Shown piece after piece: positions 25,052-37,443 of a DNA stretch of 64,000 nucleotides. The position numbers and the translations under genes are program-made. The DNA is from Centrapalus pauciflorus (Eukaryota > Streptophyta > Magnoliopsida > Asterales > Asteraceae), in NCBI GenBank assembly GCA_020465985.1, contig JAANYP010000798.1:169501-233500 (forward strand). Direction: 5' to 3'. A model generated the notes under the pieces. The model saw only the letters and a program-made list of their open reading frames with translations, made no database searches and had not been told where the DNA came from. Every line of letters starts with the position of its first letter. Within the stretch, counting starts at the first letter, position 1.

Positions 25052-25772
25052 TTAGTACTTGATTATTCTAAATTATTAATAACAAACTCATATACATGCT
25101 ATTGCTGTCAAAAGGGTTATAAAACTGATGTTTAAGCTTTGAAATCTATTTACTTCATTAAAGTTTTGAAATATGTATTAAGCATTAGAGATGAAATAAA
25201 TAATCTGTGGTGTTTATTATTGATAAATAAATTGACAAAAGGGGTTGCTAGAATATGGAGATTTGAATGCTTGTGCTGTTATGAGAATGATGCATGTGTG
25301 TGTGTGTGTGTGTGTGCAAGTACTAAAATGAGATAAATTGATGATGAAATTACTTGGTAAATGATTGTTAATGTGTTTTGGGTAAAAGTTAAGTACTTTA
25401 AGGTCTGTTTATATGTAATATGGATCTTTTTGTATGAATAAACAAGTTTGAAATCCCTGACTTAAGTGCGATCCAAATCTCAGACTCATAAGGGATTTGA
25501 ATTTCGGCCAAATCCGGGATCAAGCAAGGATTCGAGACTTGTCGATCAGACTTAGAAATTTGATTAGAAATGCACTTATCGAATATATACCGATATGGAC
25601 AATATGAAATGATAAAACATGTTTTCTTGTGGTGTTATCTAACCCACACTAGCATAAGAAAAGAGTCTAAAGACTTAATTTATAAAGTAAAGGCTTGTAT
25701 AGCACAAATAGGCAAAGATAAAACCAAGGCACAACTTGTGGTCATATTAGGGATTGTGTATGCCCCTATGAT

Positions 25773-26573
25773 GGCGTTTGGTTCACTGGAATCCGAGGGG
25801 ATTGAAGGGGAAAGGAATCCAATTCCAGTCAATTCATGTGTTTGGTTCAACTATAAAAAGGAAATTGGATTTCATCAAAATTGAAATTTTCCAATGAATG
25901 AAGGAAAATAACATTCATTCATATTATGGTTGGAATTTAATTCCATTTGAAAACAGAATGTGGTTGATAATAAAAATACCCCTTACGTTTAACACACTAC
26001 ACTAGACCATGTCTTATTTTACCCCACCCACCCTACGGTTCCTAACTACCTACCCACCCACCCACACCCTACCCTACCCTACCTCATCCCACCCACCTCT
26101 AACCCACCTACCCCAACCCTACCTATGTTATCCAACCTACTCTTACCTACTACCCACCATACTTACCCCTACCTACCTACATACCTACCTACCCTACCCT
26201 ACCTCATCCCACCCATCGCTACCCATCTACCCCTACCTTACCTACGCCGTCCAACCTACTCTTACCTACTACCCACCATACCTACCCCTACCCATCTACC
26301 CATCCCTCATCCATCATATGTTACCCACCTAACCTACCTACCCTTACCTTACCTACGCTATCCAAACTACTCTACCTACTACCCACCCACCCATCCCTCA
26401 TCCACCCTACATACCCCATCCCATCCCACCCACCCACCCACCCACCCTACCTTATCCATCTCATCCTATTCCTACCTTAGAAACTTATCCACCTCTACCC
26501 ACCCATCCCATCCTACCCTACCAACGAATTATGAAATTGGATTCCAATTTCATTTTTAGCCAACCAAACAAGA
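25773..26573. mobile_element. MITE with GTTTGGTT ends carrying a minisatellite
   Basis: The left end GGCGTTTGGTTCACTGG and the right end GCCAACCAAACA are partly complementary, and both are followed inward by GGAATCCAATT-type words in opposite orientation. This is the style of plant MITEs of the Harbinger or hAT group. Its core is filled by a pyrimidine-rich minisatellite (26015-26530). Confidence 0.5.
26015..26530. repeat. CCTACC-rich minisatellite
   Basis: The + strand is almost purely C, T and A in CTACC/CCCACC words. A longer unit of about 110-130 bp recurs three times, recognisable by CCAACCTACTCTTACCTACTAC and its variants near 26130, 26250 and 26360. The open frames across it are low-complexity and not genes. 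Confidence 0.8.
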
Positions 26574-26675
26574 TTTGGATTCCAATTCAATTCCTTGCAG
26601 ATTCCAATTCCTTTTATAACATCTGTTTTAATTGCATTCATACATGGTTTAAATTTGAAATGACATGTTCTAGTT

Positions 26676-26852
26676 TGTTTTTTTAATGGCAAACTAACCT
26701 ACTCCTACTACTAAACTACCAATTTGCCCCAAATGGGGACTTCAGAACTTACTTTCACCACCTAATTCCAACTTGCCTCCGACGAGATTCGAACTCATGA
26801 TCCCACACTTACATGTCACGTCTCATACCAAATGGGCTAAACCCCATCGGTG
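26676..26852 (-). mobile_element. tRNA-derived SINE with 12-bp target duplication
   Basis: Read on the minus strand, the element starts CACCGATGGGGTTTAGCCC, has an A-box-like TTAGCCCATTTGGTATGAG and a B-box-like GAGTTCGAATCTC, and ends in an A-rich tail at the left edge. The 12-bp direct repeat CATGTTCTAGTT flanks it at 26664-26675 and 26853-26864. RNA polymerase III would transcribe an active copy; reverse transcriptase would come from a LINE. Confidence 0.85.
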
Positions 26853-27720
26853 CATGTTCTAGTTGCTCATCATATTGATTGACATTGTATATATATATAT
26901 ATATATATGTTTTTTATTGATTTATAGTTGCTCGACATGTTTACACATGATAGCCAACAAATATTTGATGTGCATCTTTTGTACATGCTTTTGCATGATA
27001 TTACTAAACTCTGGTGTGACCGTGGCGGAGACAAGGATAGTAGGTACCACTATTAGAAAACCAATCAACCCATATATATTATATCCACCAGGTTGTGCAT
27101 CCCGATCGTTACTTTGAACGGTCGTTATACGATTTAGGATATCTGTCCTCCGCACGCTGATACACAAATACTGAGATCCATGATCCCCACATGATGATAC
27201 AAGTGTATATTGGGATCTGTGTTCTTTTCACGATGAATACATATTGGGACCCATGCATATGGTACGAAGGAACATTTATTGCTCAGTTAAAAGCTGCATA
27301 AAACCTATGTGGAATATATAATCTATCTACTCACTAAGTAAATAAGCTAACCCTGTTGTTAACAATATTTTATAGGAAAAGGAGAAGGCATCTGTGGGAT
27401 CTTCGTCCTAGCTTTGTGTAACTCAAGACTACTTGACAACTAGCTACTCAGTAAATATCAACCATTTTTCTTTTAGTGTAGTTTTGGGCTGATAATATCA
27501 ATTTTGTTGTAATTAATTAAGAGTATGTTGTAGTCCACTCTAGACATTTCCATTTGTAGCACTTTAGTGCATTGAAATATTGTATTACACTATGTGTGGT
27601 TGTTTATCCAAGTATTGATTGTGGTTAGATATTAATTCAGTTTGTATTAGAGCAATGGTTTGAGGGATGCAAGTATTCGGGAGAAAATTGGACTCAAACA
27701 TTGGTTATGACATTAGAGTG

Positions 27721-27908
27721 TGTGATATGGTCAAGCCGCTGGGCCAATGGCCTTACCACCCCCCTTTCTCCGGCAGGAACCCAGTTCAACGTCCCCGCCC
27801 AATGACTTCTTTAGGGTTTCAACGACTCTTGCTTTTTTTTAGTTTTCTTCCTTCAACTATCATACAACCGTTTAATATATATAAATTATTTTTTTTCTTT
27901 TTTCTCCC
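27721..27908 (+). other. short spacer before Myb-like gene
   Basis: A GC-rich block (27730-27815) with CCGCTGGGCC is followed by a T-rich stretch. It might be one end of a PIF/Harbinger element, but no inverted repeat was found. Confidence 0.3.
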
Positions 27909-27916
27909 TATAAATA
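27909..27916 (+). promoter_or_regulatory. TATA box before the Myb/NAM-associated pseudogene
   Basis: TATAAATA stands about 110 bases before the ATG at 28029 with a typical A/C-rich plant leader between them. It is placed as expected for the core promoter of this decayed gene. Confidence 0.55.
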
Positions 27917-28028
27917 CAACCATTTACATTCACAACAATTCACACCAAACCAATCTCTCATATTTCAATTCTCTCCAAAATCTCTCAACACATCATAACC
28001 AAAATCACTCCAATTCTATTTGTAAAAA

Positions 28029-29130
28029 ATGAATCAGAATACTGGCAAACAGTCCACCTCGAGCGTCGATGCAGTAATAACTATCCTTGCACTACTTCTC
28101 CATTTCATCCACCACAACAACAAAATATTCAACATATATTTTCTCGACCAATTCCATACGTACCATTTATCCAACCTTTGTTTCAACAACCATATTCATC
28201 AAACATTCCATAAAACCCACATTCTTCACAACAAATTTCATACATACCACAATTTTCCCAAAAATTCTCACGAAGTTAATTTTTAAATCCTTATTGTCAA
28301 ACACATTAAACGGCGTTTTTGAAAAATTTCTAGATGATTACCATGAACCACAATCTGACAACGAAGACGTCGAAGCCATTCCCGAGACATCTAATGACAA
28401 CGACGATGATGAACCATCACCATCACTGGTTCCAAAAAGAGGTCTCGCAAAACTGACTAAGTGGACGTCTCTAGAAGAAAAAACGTTGGCGGAAGCATGA
28501 ATTAGTACTTTCGAGGATCCAACAATCGGAAACACTATAAACGTGACAAACTTTGGGTGCAAGCTTTGGAGAATTTTGGAAGTCGATTACCTGGAACGAC
28601 CCGCACCGTTCATCAAATCAACTCAAAATGGAAGTAAATGAATGAAAAATGCAAAAAGTTCAATAGTTTGTTGAATAATAACTAAAACAACCGACGGTCT
28701 GACGAGAGTGATTATGAAGTATTGATGAATACACACGAACAATTCAAGGAAACCATCATAAATAGGTCGTTTCCATACGACTCGACATGGAATGTGCTTC
28801 GCTAACATCCAAAACAGGATACGTACTAGACATGAACGAGTTTCTCCAACCCCAACGTAAAAAAATCAAAAACGTCATAGGGGTCAATTAATGTCGGAAC
28901 ACCGTCATCGGATGCCTCATTCTTAGGTAAACTGAAGACGATGAAGAGCAGGAACCACCACACCGAAAATGAAAAAAACCAGCATCATTATCATGTGGGC
29001 AAGACGTTTTCAAACAAATCGAATTTTTTACAACTTCCACATTGGTGATGTTGAAGATAAGAAACAATACCGGCGGAAAACTCGAAGAAATCAAACAAAT
29101 GAAAGCTTAAGCATATGATGAGTCAATAAA
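28029..29130 (+). pseudogene. Myb/SANT plus NAM-associated domain protein, decayed
   Basis: The family contains plant Myb/SANT-like proteins with a C-terminal NAM-associated domain, often linked to PIF/Harbinger elements. The N-terminal Asn/Gln/Pro-rich part is frameshifted. An acidic linker (28340-28430) leads to a KWTSLEEKTLAEA block at 28460, where the next codon is TGA in the place of the usual Trp. Further matches in shifting frames are RDKLWVQALENFGSRLPGT near 28545, KWK near 28630, and EQFKETI near 28740. There are many stops. It could instead be a decayed host gene of the same family. Confidence 0.55.
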
Positions 29131-29232
29131 TGAACAATGACAACAAACATATGTATAGTTCTTCATAAAACCACACGATCATTGAGAAGGTGCTGCATTC
29201 CATACAAGAAAGTTGGTTTTTTTGCGATGAAG

Positions 29233-29330
29233 TTGTTTGCAACGACATATCCTAGTCTGCGATGACATTATCTTTTGCGACGACAATTACCATTTCTACG
29301 ATGACAGTCGTCGCAAATCATGAAAAAGCG
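29233..29330 (+). repeat. CACTA subterminal repeats
   Basis: TTGCGATGA, TTGCAACGACA, CTGCGATGACA, TTGCGACGACA, TACGATGACA and the inverted TCGTCGCAAAT follow each other. Such subterminal repeats are bound by the TNPA-type protein of CACTA elements. Confidence 0.65.
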
Positions 29331-30417
29331 GGCCATTTTCCTCGCCGCTTTAACCCTACGTTTGTTCATTTTGTTTTCCATTTCGTCGCAGCAACCCTTT
29401 TCTCTCCTCCCCTTTTATCTCCCTCTCGTCCTCTTTCGCCGTCGTCCTCCACCGACGCAAAACACTCTCACGTATGTTTCTTTCTCTCAATCTCTCGATC
29501 TCTCCGTGACTCATTCTCTTAATCTCTTGTTCTCTCTTTTTGTAGTCGATCCATCACGATATGTCCCTTCCTACGCCAACAACCGACCACTCTCTGACCA
29601 CCACTCTTCTCAGGTATGGTTTCTTTTTTCTTTATCCATCTATTTCTGTCTGTCTTCGTCAATCTCTGTCTCTCAGCCTTCAATGGCTGCTTGGTGGCTA
29701 GTGGCCACAATCACACACACACCCCCTACAACTGATCTTGGATCGGTAGCACAACAAACACATCCACACTCTCGATTTAGTATTTGATTTGCTTTTTGAA
29801 ACATATCTTGTGAGGTTCTTGTTAGAAAAAAAACAATGTTAATGATGTTTGAAATATATTTAGTTATCAATATGTTTAGTTTATGCATAGAAAATATAGT
29901 ATCAAATTTTTCTTTTTTGTTAAATGTATTTTATTTGTGAGTTTTACATATATATAATTATATGAAGTTGTTTTAAAATTTAAAAAGGTTATAGATTATT
30001 GGTTGTAAAGTTGGATTTGTTTATATATAAATTTTGATTCTTTTATGTATAAAATTCTTGATTATGTATATGTGGCATGAATTTCGATTCACAAAATTTG
30101 GTTTTTTTGTTATATAAACAGCTAAATTTAGTGTTTATATCTTGAACCATTGATTATATATTTGTGTATTGAATAATGATTTATCAAATTAGGTTTTGTA
30201 TGTATGTATGTATGTATGTATGTATGTATGTATGTATGTATGTACAAGAAATGTACTTCTTTTGCGAATTAAGAATGTTGATGCATATAATCTTTATGTA
30301 TGAAAAGATTGTGCATATATATGTGTATGTATATGTGTAAGTATATGATGTATGATTGTGTGTGTGTGTATGTCAATCTTTCAAAAGTTAAACCAGGTTT
30401 TACTTTTTGTAATAAAG
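29331..30417 (+). other. CACTA leader, no coding exon
   Basis: A CT-rich leader (29390-29600) with candidate exon-intron borders (CAGGTATGG near 29611) is followed by AT-rich intron-like DNA. A tetranucleotide microsatellite (TATG)n spans 30197-30245 and is shorter in the duplicated copy at 38478. From 30000 onward the sequence is duplicated at 38275. Confidence 0.55.
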
Positions 30418-33400
30418 CAGGTGACGAGGGATAAGAGTTGGTGTGCATCGAATAGACGTAACTCTAAAGAGTTTTTGGATGGTCTAGCAAGTTTTATGGA
30501 GATTGCGAAGAATTACGTTAACGAAGAAGGGAAACCAAGATGTCCGTGTAGAAAGTGTTTGAACATGTATTTTCACCTACCCGATATAGTAGAGGGTCAC
30601 ATACACGTGAAAGGGTTTCAGCGATCTTACACTCAATGGTTATTTATGGTGAACCGGCTGCTCCTCGATTTTTGAATGAGATAGCTCCAACAACAAATGA
30701 GATGATTGATGTCATGAACGACCTTATTGGGGAGCAGAACACAAGTGAACCGACAGTAGAAGATGAAGAAACATCAGATGCAGGGGTTGAGCAGCAATTT
30801 GCTGAATTGTTTGAGGAGATCGAAACATAGTTGTACCCTGGTTGCACATGATTGTCTTCCTTAGATTTCTTAGCAAATCTCTTACACTTGAAGGCCATGA
30901 ACAAATGGACAGATAGTTCATTTGATCAACTTTTAGAGTTTTTGAAGTTTGCATTTCCTAAAGATAATAGGATTCCAACTTCATACTATGAAGCTAATAA
31001 GAAGATGAAAAAGATAGGATTAGGGTACCAAACGATCCATGTTTGCAAGAATGATTGTTGTTTGTTCTCGAAAGATAACGAATCAAAATATACATGTCCC
31101 ATATGTGGTGATAGTCAAATGGTACGATGATAAGACAACTGCGAAGAAAGTTCCTCAGAATGTGTTGTGTTACTTCCCATTGAACTCCATGATTAAACGT
31201 ATGTATAGTTCCAGACACACTGCAAAAGAGATGATTTGGCATAGCACTGGACGATCGCAAGATGGAAAAATGCGTCACCGGTTGATGGCACCACCTGGAA
31301 AGAGTTTGACACAAAATATCCAGAGTTCACTAAAGAACCTAGAAATGTTCGATAGGGTTTCGCTGCCGATGGTTTTAATCCTTTCGGTAATATGAATTTG
31401 TCTTATAGTATGTGGCCAGCCATTTTAACCACATACAAAACGCCTCCATGGATATTGTATGAAAGAGCCTTTGTTTATGTTGACATATTTAATACCAGAT
31501 CCTAAATAACCTGCGAAGAACATGGATGTAATTTTTGCAGTCGTTGGTTGACGAGCTAAAAATGTTGTGGGATGAAGGAGTACAAACAAGAGATACATTC
31601 CCAAACACTGTCTTCACAATGTGTGTTGCATTATTATGGACTATCAATGATTTCCCTTCTTGTAGTAGTCTATTTGGCAGGAGTGGCCAAGGGTATCTAG
31701 CATGTCCAACTTGTAATGAAGACACTCGTTCATGTCGTGTTATTGGGAAGACGACTTATGTTGGTCGCAGACGGTGGTTACCTCCTGGTCATCGATGGAG
31801 AAAAATGTGACTTGTTTGATGGTCAACACGAAAAATACCTCGTCCTAAACCATTGACTACCACAATTATACTACAATAGCTAGCTCACGTACCGAATCTT
31901 AATCCGGGTAAACATCATAATCACAGAGGTTTGAAAAGAAAACATGATTTGAAAGAGTTGAATTGGACCGAACGAAGCATTTTTTACGAACTTTCGTATT
32001 GGTCTTGCCTTCGACTCAAGCATAATTTGGATGTTATGCATATATAAAAAAATGTTTGCGATAGTTTATTGGGTACGTTGATGAATGATAAATCTAAAGA
32101 CACGCCAAATGCAAGAGAAGACTAAAAAATGTTTGGTATTCAGAAAGAACTCTGGCTTCAAAAGAAAGACAAGTCAATAAAACCACATCCGATTTACTCA
32201 TTTACTAGAGAAAATAGACGTTGTAACTGCCATTTTATAAAATGAGTAAAACTTCCTGATGAGTTTGGATCAAGTTTTATGAAGAAAGTGATTGAGAATG
32301 ATACCAACATAACGGGGTTGAAGTCTCATGATTCTTACATTCTTATGCAATGCTTACTACCAATAGGCGTTCGTAGATACCTAGACAAGGATATTACAAC
32401 CACGATTTGTGAGTTATGTACTTTTTTTGAGCAGATTTGTGCACAAATGTTGGTTGTTGAAGATATGATGAAAGCCAAAAAGGAGTTGATAAACATCATG
32501 TGTAAATTGGAAATGATTTTTCCTCCTGCCTTCTTTGACATAATGGTTCACTTGGTTATTCATTTGCCGGAGGAGACTATTCTTGGAGGACCTGTATACA
32601 TGAGGTGGATGTATCCTTTTGAGAGATATATAAAAAAGTTGAAAAACTATATCAGAAATAAAGCTAAACCCGAGGGTTCCATCCCAGAGGGTTATGTAGC
32701 GGATGAAGCTTTGACATTTTGTTCCATGTATCTTCAGGGTGTACAGACCAAGTTTAATCGTCCTGACAGAATGAGGATATCATCGTTCTAAAAAGGCAGT
32801 TGTCTGTGTTTGAGTCACAATGTCGACGGATTACCAAGAAAAAATGTCTACTCTTCAAGACTCAGTTCGACAAGCAGCCGAGTGGTATGTACTGAATAAC
32901 TGCCCTGAATTACAACCATACATGGAGTAAGTATCTCTAACTTGAAACTTACCTAAATAAATATATTATTGTGAAGTCTATTAAATTTTATTTATATAGC
33001 CAATGTAACTCTGAAGTTCCCGAAAGAAATCTCCAACAAGAGTTTGCATTATGGTTTTATATGAAGGTAAACTAATGTCACACATAACATATTGTTTTAT
33101 AAGAATATATTATTTAAACTTATATGTTTTTTTGTTTTATACGACAAATAAGGTCCCCCCGAGTGAGTGAGTGTACCGACGAATTACATGTTTTAGCACA
33201 AGTAACTAACTTCAACGCAAATAGTTTTACCTCTTGTATAGTCAATGGTGTCAGATTTATGGTACATAATCATGACATACGACATATCACCCAAAACAAT
33301 GGTATTACAGTTCCCAGAATAGACTGTTCAACATTATATGGACAGTTGGAGGAGATATTAGAGTTAAGTTATCTGAATTCTTATTCGGTTGTGTTGTTTC

Positions 33401-33923
33401 GTTGTAAGTGGTTCAATACCGATCGAAGACAAGGATGATGCGTTACTAAGAATAATATTACTAGCCTCAATGTCAGTTTCGAATCATACAAAAATGACCA
33501 ATTCATCCTTGCTACACAAGCGAAACAAGTGTTCTACATTGAAGACTCTTCTCACAACCATCATTGGAGAGTTGTCGAAGATGTTAATCATCGAAAAGTT
33601 TGGGATCTTTCAACGTCAATGATGTTAGCAACGTGGATGTTGTACACAACAATATCTCATATGATATTGTGTTGATTATGGACTTGGGCGACTTGCCTTG
33701 TGTTAGTAGAGTCATGCCCGATCAGTCAAGTGTCGTCCGTGATACTTCTACTACTCCGCTTGTGTTAGACGACGACAACTTCATTAATGATGAATATGAG
33801 GTCGTTCATTTAGATGATGAAGATGAAGAAGTTGACATGGGTGATGAAGATGAAGAAGCTGACATGAATGATGAAGATGGTGATCAAACACCTCAATATT
33901 GTTCAAGCGACGATTCAGATTGA
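30418..33923 (+). pseudogene. TNP2-type CACTA transposase
   Basis: TNP2 excises CACTA elements. Domains in order: transposase-associated domain with DGLASFMEIAKNYV and CPCRKC (30421-30640); the TNP2 N-terminal segment with NKWTDSSFDQLLEFLKFAFP (30905-31130); the core transposase region with NVLCYFPL, ALLWTINDFPSCSS and LACPTCNEDT (31150-31810); a DUF4218-like segment with MVHLVIHLPEE (32279-32791); a DUF4216-like segment with NSYSVVLFRCKWF (33150-33620); and an acidic tail ending at 33923. Frameshifts occur near 30645 and 31130 and at several later points, and 31811-32278 is full of stops. Introns separate some blocks (32925-33140). The gene is inactive. Confidence 0.85.
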
Positions 33924-34079
33924 CATGTTGAAATTTGATTTTGTAAGTACCTTACTTGTAATTGTAATTTGAGTTTTAAGTTCATTTGTTGTAACTTGTT
34001 TTCAATTTGAGTTCTTAAGTACCTTAATATTGTGGACATATGGTTGTAGTTCGATTATTTAACTTTTGTTTGTCATTTA

Positions 34080-35140
34080 GATAAGTGTGCTGCAGTTGCA
34101 CGTGGACATGGTGGAGATTGTGGCGGTGATCCTCCTCATCGAGGGCCGAGTAGGATAGATGCACCATGACAGTCTTGTAAGTTCCTTAATATTGTGCACA
34201 TAAGTTATGTAAGTATCTTAATATTGTGCACATATTGTTGTAGTTCGATATTTTAACTTTTAAAGTCCTATATGGTATAATTTAATTTGTATGTTAAAGC
34301 TACTCGCCCGAGAAGAGGAATCGTTGTTGGAAAGAATCTTGAGGTAGCCTTAGCAAAGATTGCGATGCAACCTCTGCCAATGGATTTCGATCGGTCGATA
34401 GAAGAAACATACAGACCACTCGGGAATTATGCATCTATGTTGACTACCTTAACTGGTAGTTTCGTATGCAATATCATCCCGCCTTACTATCCAAGTTGGG
34501 ATCAGGTTCCTTTTGAAGAGAGGGTCAAAGTACTTCTGCGGATTGAGGTAAATTATTATAGTAAATGGTGATTGAGGTAAATTATATATAGTGTTTGATT
34601 ATTTTTCTTTGGTTTTGTAGTCACATTTTGATCTGCAGTCTAGTGCACCAGACTATGAGCGAATTCTTCAATCAATTGATTGACAGTGTGCGGACCGCTA
34701 TGCCGATAGCAAGTATCGGTGTAAGGAACATTTTTTAAGAAATGGCGGTTACGAGGATCTTCAAAATGCAAGGGTAAATCCACCTCGATGTTTGACGGAG
34801 TCGACATTGAATAAATTGATTGATAATATTTTCCTAGATCCAAAGTGGCAGCATCGATCCCAAACAAATTCTGCAAATCGAAAACAATCATAATACCCAA
34901 GCTATCATGGGAGCACCACATACGTTAATGCATGTCACAAGAAGGTAAAATGCCTAAACTTTGCTATATATTAGATGATTTCAGTACATTATTAGTTTAC
35001 TATTAATAAGATGTATTTTTTATAACAGATGAATCCTAAAAAAAAGGAAGTGCCAGGGATTGTCGACAACTGGCACGACATGCATTACAGGAAAACCGAG
35101 GGTGGGCTAACGAGGAAGCAAGACTTACATGGGTAAGTAA
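34080..35140 (+). pseudogene. CACTA second gene (TNPA-like, Transposase_24 type), 5' part
   Basis: The second CACTA protein binds subterminal repeats and helps TNP2. A Gly/Arg/Asp-rich first exon (34085-34170) precedes a DNA-binding-type exon at 34300-34549 with TGSFVCNIIPPYYPSWDQVP. A further exon (34621-34945) has YRCKEHFLRNGG and a NPPRCLTESTLNKL block. The last left-side exon (35028-35131) holds NWHDMHYR and carries a one-base deletion relative to the duplicate at 39208-39312. Intron words around AGTACCTTAATATTGTGGACATAT are repeated near 34015 and 34185. The 3' exons lie at 54960-55405. Confidence 0.65.
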
Positions 35141-35167
35141 ACGTACAACACATTATAAATGTGTTAT

Positions 35168-35745
35168 AAGTATAAATGTTTCACTATAACCTATTATTAC
35201 CCGTCTCGACCCATTAATCAGTAAATACATATATAAATGTGTTATAGTAACCTATTAGGATTTGATTGATGTAATTATGTCTCACACCGATCTATTACCA
35301 TGAATTATAAGTATAAATGCTTCATACTAACCTATTATGACCCGTCTCAACCTACTAATCGATAAATACAAGTATAAATGTGTTATAGTAAGCTATTATG
35401 ATTTGATTGAAGTAATTATGTCTCATACCGACCTATTACCATGAATTATAAGTATAAATGCTTCGTAATAACCTATTATGACCCGTCTCGTCCCACTAAT
35501 CGGTAATACAAGTGTAAATGTGTCATAGTAACCTATTATGATTTAATTGAAGTAATTATTTCTCATACCAACCTATCACCATGAATTATAAGTATAAATG
35601 CTTCATACTAACTTCTTATGACCCGTATCGACCCATTAATTGGTAAATACAAGTATAAATGTGTTATATGAACCTATTATGATTTGATTGAAGTAATTAT
35701 ATGTCATACCGACCTATTATGAATCTCTAAGTGTTGTAGCAACTT
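35168..35745. repeat. 141-bp tandem repeat, about four copies
   Basis: The word AAGTATAAATG with its context recurs at 35168, 35309, 35450 and 35590, a period of 140-141 bp. Each unit itself contains two related halves sharing AAGTATAAATG and AACCTATTATGA. The array sits just after the splice donor of the second CACTA gene, inside an intron, and was copied with it to 39348-39925. Confidence 0.88.
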
Positions 35746-35766
35746 ACTATGACTCGATTGAAATAT

Positions 35767-35771
35767 ACATT
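35767..35771. other. target site duplication ACATT, left
   Basis: ACATT here (and in the duplicate at 39948-39952) matches ACATT at 54954-54958 on the far side of the LTR complex. Confidence 0.7.
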
Positions 35772-37443
35772 TATGAAGACCACCCCTTATGGGGCAGTCT
35801 TAAGCGTCTAGGTCCCATATATGCAACGCGATATCAATCATAACTATGATATAGTAATTAATGCGAAATTCAAATTACAGTACAACCATTAGGATTAAGT
35901 TCAATACAGATTTTAGTACAACATACAAAGTTCAAATTAAACTTTTAAAGGTTCAAGGCTAATTTAGTACATGACTTCCATTCAGCAAAGCAAATCTACC
36001 CAACCACCACAATTATCATCTGCAAAACTGTACCTATAGGTTGATGAGTAGGGTCTAAAGCTTCACTTGATCTTGATAGACCTAAGTACTAGGTCCAACA
36101 GTGCTTTACCTTTATCTTTTCCTGTAAAGAGATTTAACAACAACCGTAAGCAATGCTTAGTCAGATTATAGATTTATCAGAATACATGCAACACAACAAG
36201 GCGGAGTGTGGGTAACAAGTATGATATAAGTCGACTACCGCCAACAGCCACGCAAGGATGAGACGTAGTAATAATAGTATGATGATGTCCACACCATGCT
36301 CATGCTTTTTAGTGGAAGCTATCCACTCAATACTGGGCAAGCTACCAGTAGACTACGTGGGGGGAGCATCGGAGTAATCAACTACCAAGTTTGATAGAAT
36401 TGGTGACATAGAAAGGTCTAGAACAATAGACCGACAATACTAAATATGTTGAGCTGAAATCAATACACCAAAGGCACAAGCAATGATGAGAATCATAAAT
36501 AAGCAAAGTCATGATAGCAATACCAGTTTATAACTATAACTGTGATGAACTGTAAATTCAATGTGTGCAAGATGATATATCAAATAGTTATCATGATAGG
36601 GCATCACCGAACCATGGTGAGCACAGGTCACAATCCAGCTGAGCATAAATGAATGTCAATTAAGCTACGAACAACAATATGTCTCAACCAGAATCAAGCA
36701 TGTAACCCGAATATATATAACTCACTGTTTACTTAATTAAGCTTAGCTGTTGACTTTAGCTTTATCAAGCGGATCACTCTGCCACCTGAGTTATCTCAGG
36801 ATTTCACTTTGGACTTTGACTTTCTGGACTTGGCTTGGCTTTACAAACTTTGACACACTTTCAATAACTTTAGACTTTATTACTTTGTTCAGAAATATCT
36901 GAACATGTCCAGAGTTTATGATTTGCATGAACGTTAGCTTTGTACTTTAATTGACATGATTCTGATAACTTATAAGCATTTATGTCATTGTTCATGGACA
37001 TGTGTGACTTTTAGTCATGTTTGGCTTACATTTGCACGCTTGAATCCTCAAAAAGGCATATAAGAACCTTTTCATGAACTTATGTGATGGTTGTAAGTTC
37101 TTACATTTGCATGTTCATTCATTTAAACGTGTATCCATTACCATGGTACTTATTCATTTGCGAAATATAAACAATATCATGCTTTCAAAGGTGTTTTATT
37201 GCTTAATATACCTTTGCATATGTGTAGTTATGTCATTTATCATAATGATTTATATAAACGTAATTTAGGTGATAAATTTATGAACCTTGTATTAATGAAT
37301 TTAAACATGAGTTTTGATATCAAGTCATTAAAAGTCACACATATATATATTTATCCACTTTCTTTTAATGAAATCATATTGACTTCATGAATCATGAATT
37401 TATTTAAATGCTCACACCCACATTCACATGTTAAATCCCTACT

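Larger units (their letters stand above)
25052..27720 (+). mobile_element. degenerate gypsy LTR remnant with nested elements
   Basis: Fragments match the chromovirus LTR layout: TGTGGTGTTATCTAACCCAC near 25630, a CTCACTAAGTAAATAAGCTAACCC block near 27330 ahead of AGGAAAAGG, and a primer-site-like TTGTATTAGAGC at 27642 followed by a GGTTTGAGGG stretch. The left limit is unclear. A (GT)n tract sits near 25297-25316. A MITE (25773-26573) and a SINE (26676-26852) are inside it. Confidence 0.5.
29201..35766 (+). mobile_element. CACTA (En/Spm) element, main left part
   Basis: The left end reads CATACAAGAAAG, close to the family end CACTACAAGAAA. Subterminal words GCGACGACA/GCGATGACA follow at 29233-29330, then a CT-rich leader with intron-like junctions, a TNP2-type transposase (30418-33923) and a second gene (34080-35140). 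The element is interrupted at 35771 by a gypsy LTR and resumes at 54954. The right CACTA end was not recognised after 55405. Confidence 0.8.

Noticed and set aside
26026..26090. Interstitial telomere repeats
   Set aside because: CCCTA words occur, but the plant unit CCCTAAA is not repeated.
26009..26559. Pro/Tyr/Leu/Thr-rich proteins
   Set aside because: The frames follow the CTACC minisatellite and have no other sequence support.
26760..26850. tRNA gene on the minus strand
   Set aside because: Only A and B box-like motifs are present without a cloverleaf, and the unit has an A-rich tail and target repeats, which makes it a SINE.
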